Shown here in pieces: positions 63,772 through 64,000 of a stretch of 64,000 bases of DNA. Numbering within the stretch: position 1 is the first letter of the stretch; every line of letters begins with the position of its first letter. Below the pieces are notes generated by a model. The model saw nothing but the letters and a program-made list of their open reading frames with translations. It ran no database searches and was not told the origin of the DNA. The stretch is taken from positions 254,344 to 318,343 of the forward strand of contig SVSG01000001.1 of the NCBI GenBank assembly GCA_015064415.1, in the 5' to 3' direction. The stretch is from Oscillospiraceae bacterium (GTDB lineage: Bacteria > Bacillota > Clostridia > Oscillospirales > CAG-272). The position numbers and the translations under genes are program-made.

Positions 63772-64000
63772 AAGCCCTCGGTCTATTAGTATCAGTCAGC
63801 TAAATACATTACTGCACTTACACCCCTGACCTATCAAACTCGTAGTCTACAAGTGACCTTACCTAATCAAGTTAGGAGGGATATCTCATCTTGAGGTGTG
63901 CTTCACGCTTAGATGCCTTCAGCGTTTATCACATCCGCACGCGGCTACCCAGCTATGCCCTTGGCAGAACAACTGGTGCACCGGAGGTGCGTCCGACCCG
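63772..64000 (-). rRNA. rrl: 23S ribosomal RNA, 3' part, cut by window edge
   Basis: The minus strand reads the conserved 3' end of 23S rRNA: CGGACGCACCTCCGGTGCAC, the CGCTGAAGGCATCTAAGCGT motif, and GATACTAATAGACCGAGGGC close to the 3' terminus. The last bases pair with the 5' end in helix H1. The exact end, about 63772, is placed by similarity to the usual ...CTAATAG-ACCGAGGGCTT end. No 5S gene fits between it and the terminator. Confidence 0.96.

Noticed and set aside
1..64000. tRNA genes
   Set aside because: All intergenic spaces longer than 70 bases were read on both strands; no cloverleaf with GGTTCRANNCC was found.

Overview
The window reads as a chromosomal segment of a spore-forming, low-to-moderate G+C Clostridia-type Firmicute, probably an uncultured gut or host-associated lineage. 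The evidence is a complete spoIIAA-spoIIAB-sigF operon, a YtvI-type sporulation membrane protein, strong AGGAGG ribosome binding sites, ATGA-type gene overlaps, SAM-I and FMN riboswitches of the Firmicutes type, and many DUF4091/GH42-like/trehalase carbohydrate genes. I cannot assign a genus from sequence reading alone. No prophage, insertion sequence, CRISPR array or tRNA was recognised.

Layout. 1-5290: AT-rich accessory region with a truncated lipoprotein gene and a large secreted lipoprotein metalloprotease carrying nine nearly identical 41-residue cysteine repeats. 5290-13610: rplM-rpsI, an S1-domain protein, ispE, an AI-2E-family permease fused to a DUF4234-like tail, then an overlapping operon of htpG, a degenerate prephenate-dehydratase/ACT protein and a TSCPD protein. 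13610-23500 (mostly minus strand): ydjC-like deacetylase, pepD, mreB-like, comF, recD2, then metK with a small membrane protein under a SAM-I riboswitch, a COG2426-type membrane protein, and ribU under an FMN riboswitch. 23570-35960 (minus): tuf, fusA, rpsG, rpsL (own promoter) and rpoC, rpoB (own consensus promoter). 36090-41270: rpsT, cysK, a DUF4091 protein, ytvI and a cyclophilin lipoprotein. 41270-42830: spoIIA operon. 42940-52090: GH42-like hydrolase, TPR protein, second EF-G paralogue, tatD, metG and a membrane protein. 52210-55140: tandem OPA-type MFS transporters behind a leader that can form alternative hairpins, and a small membrane protein. 55170-61280 (minus): metallo-beta-lactamase-fold lipoprotein, M20 peptidase, metA and metY. 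61570-63640: AraC regulator and trehalase. 63770-64000: 3' end of a 23S rRNA gene on the minus strand.

How the genes work together. Methionine/SAM metabolism is represented by metA (Glu111 predicts acetyl-CoA use), metY, cysK, metK under SAM control, and metG. Information-processing genes (rpoBC, the str operon, rplM-rpsI, rpsT, an rRNA operon) fill a large share of the window. Nearly all readable promoters are sigma-A type with exactly 17 bp between the -35 and -10 boxes, most with an extended TGn element. The least ordinary items are the higher-order repeat in the metalloprotease, a natural Lys-to-Arg at the streptomycin-related position of S12, a catalytically dead-looking PDT-ACT protein in the htpG operon, the permease fusion, the alternative-hairpin leader of the MFS pair, and two families of interspersed non-coding repeats.
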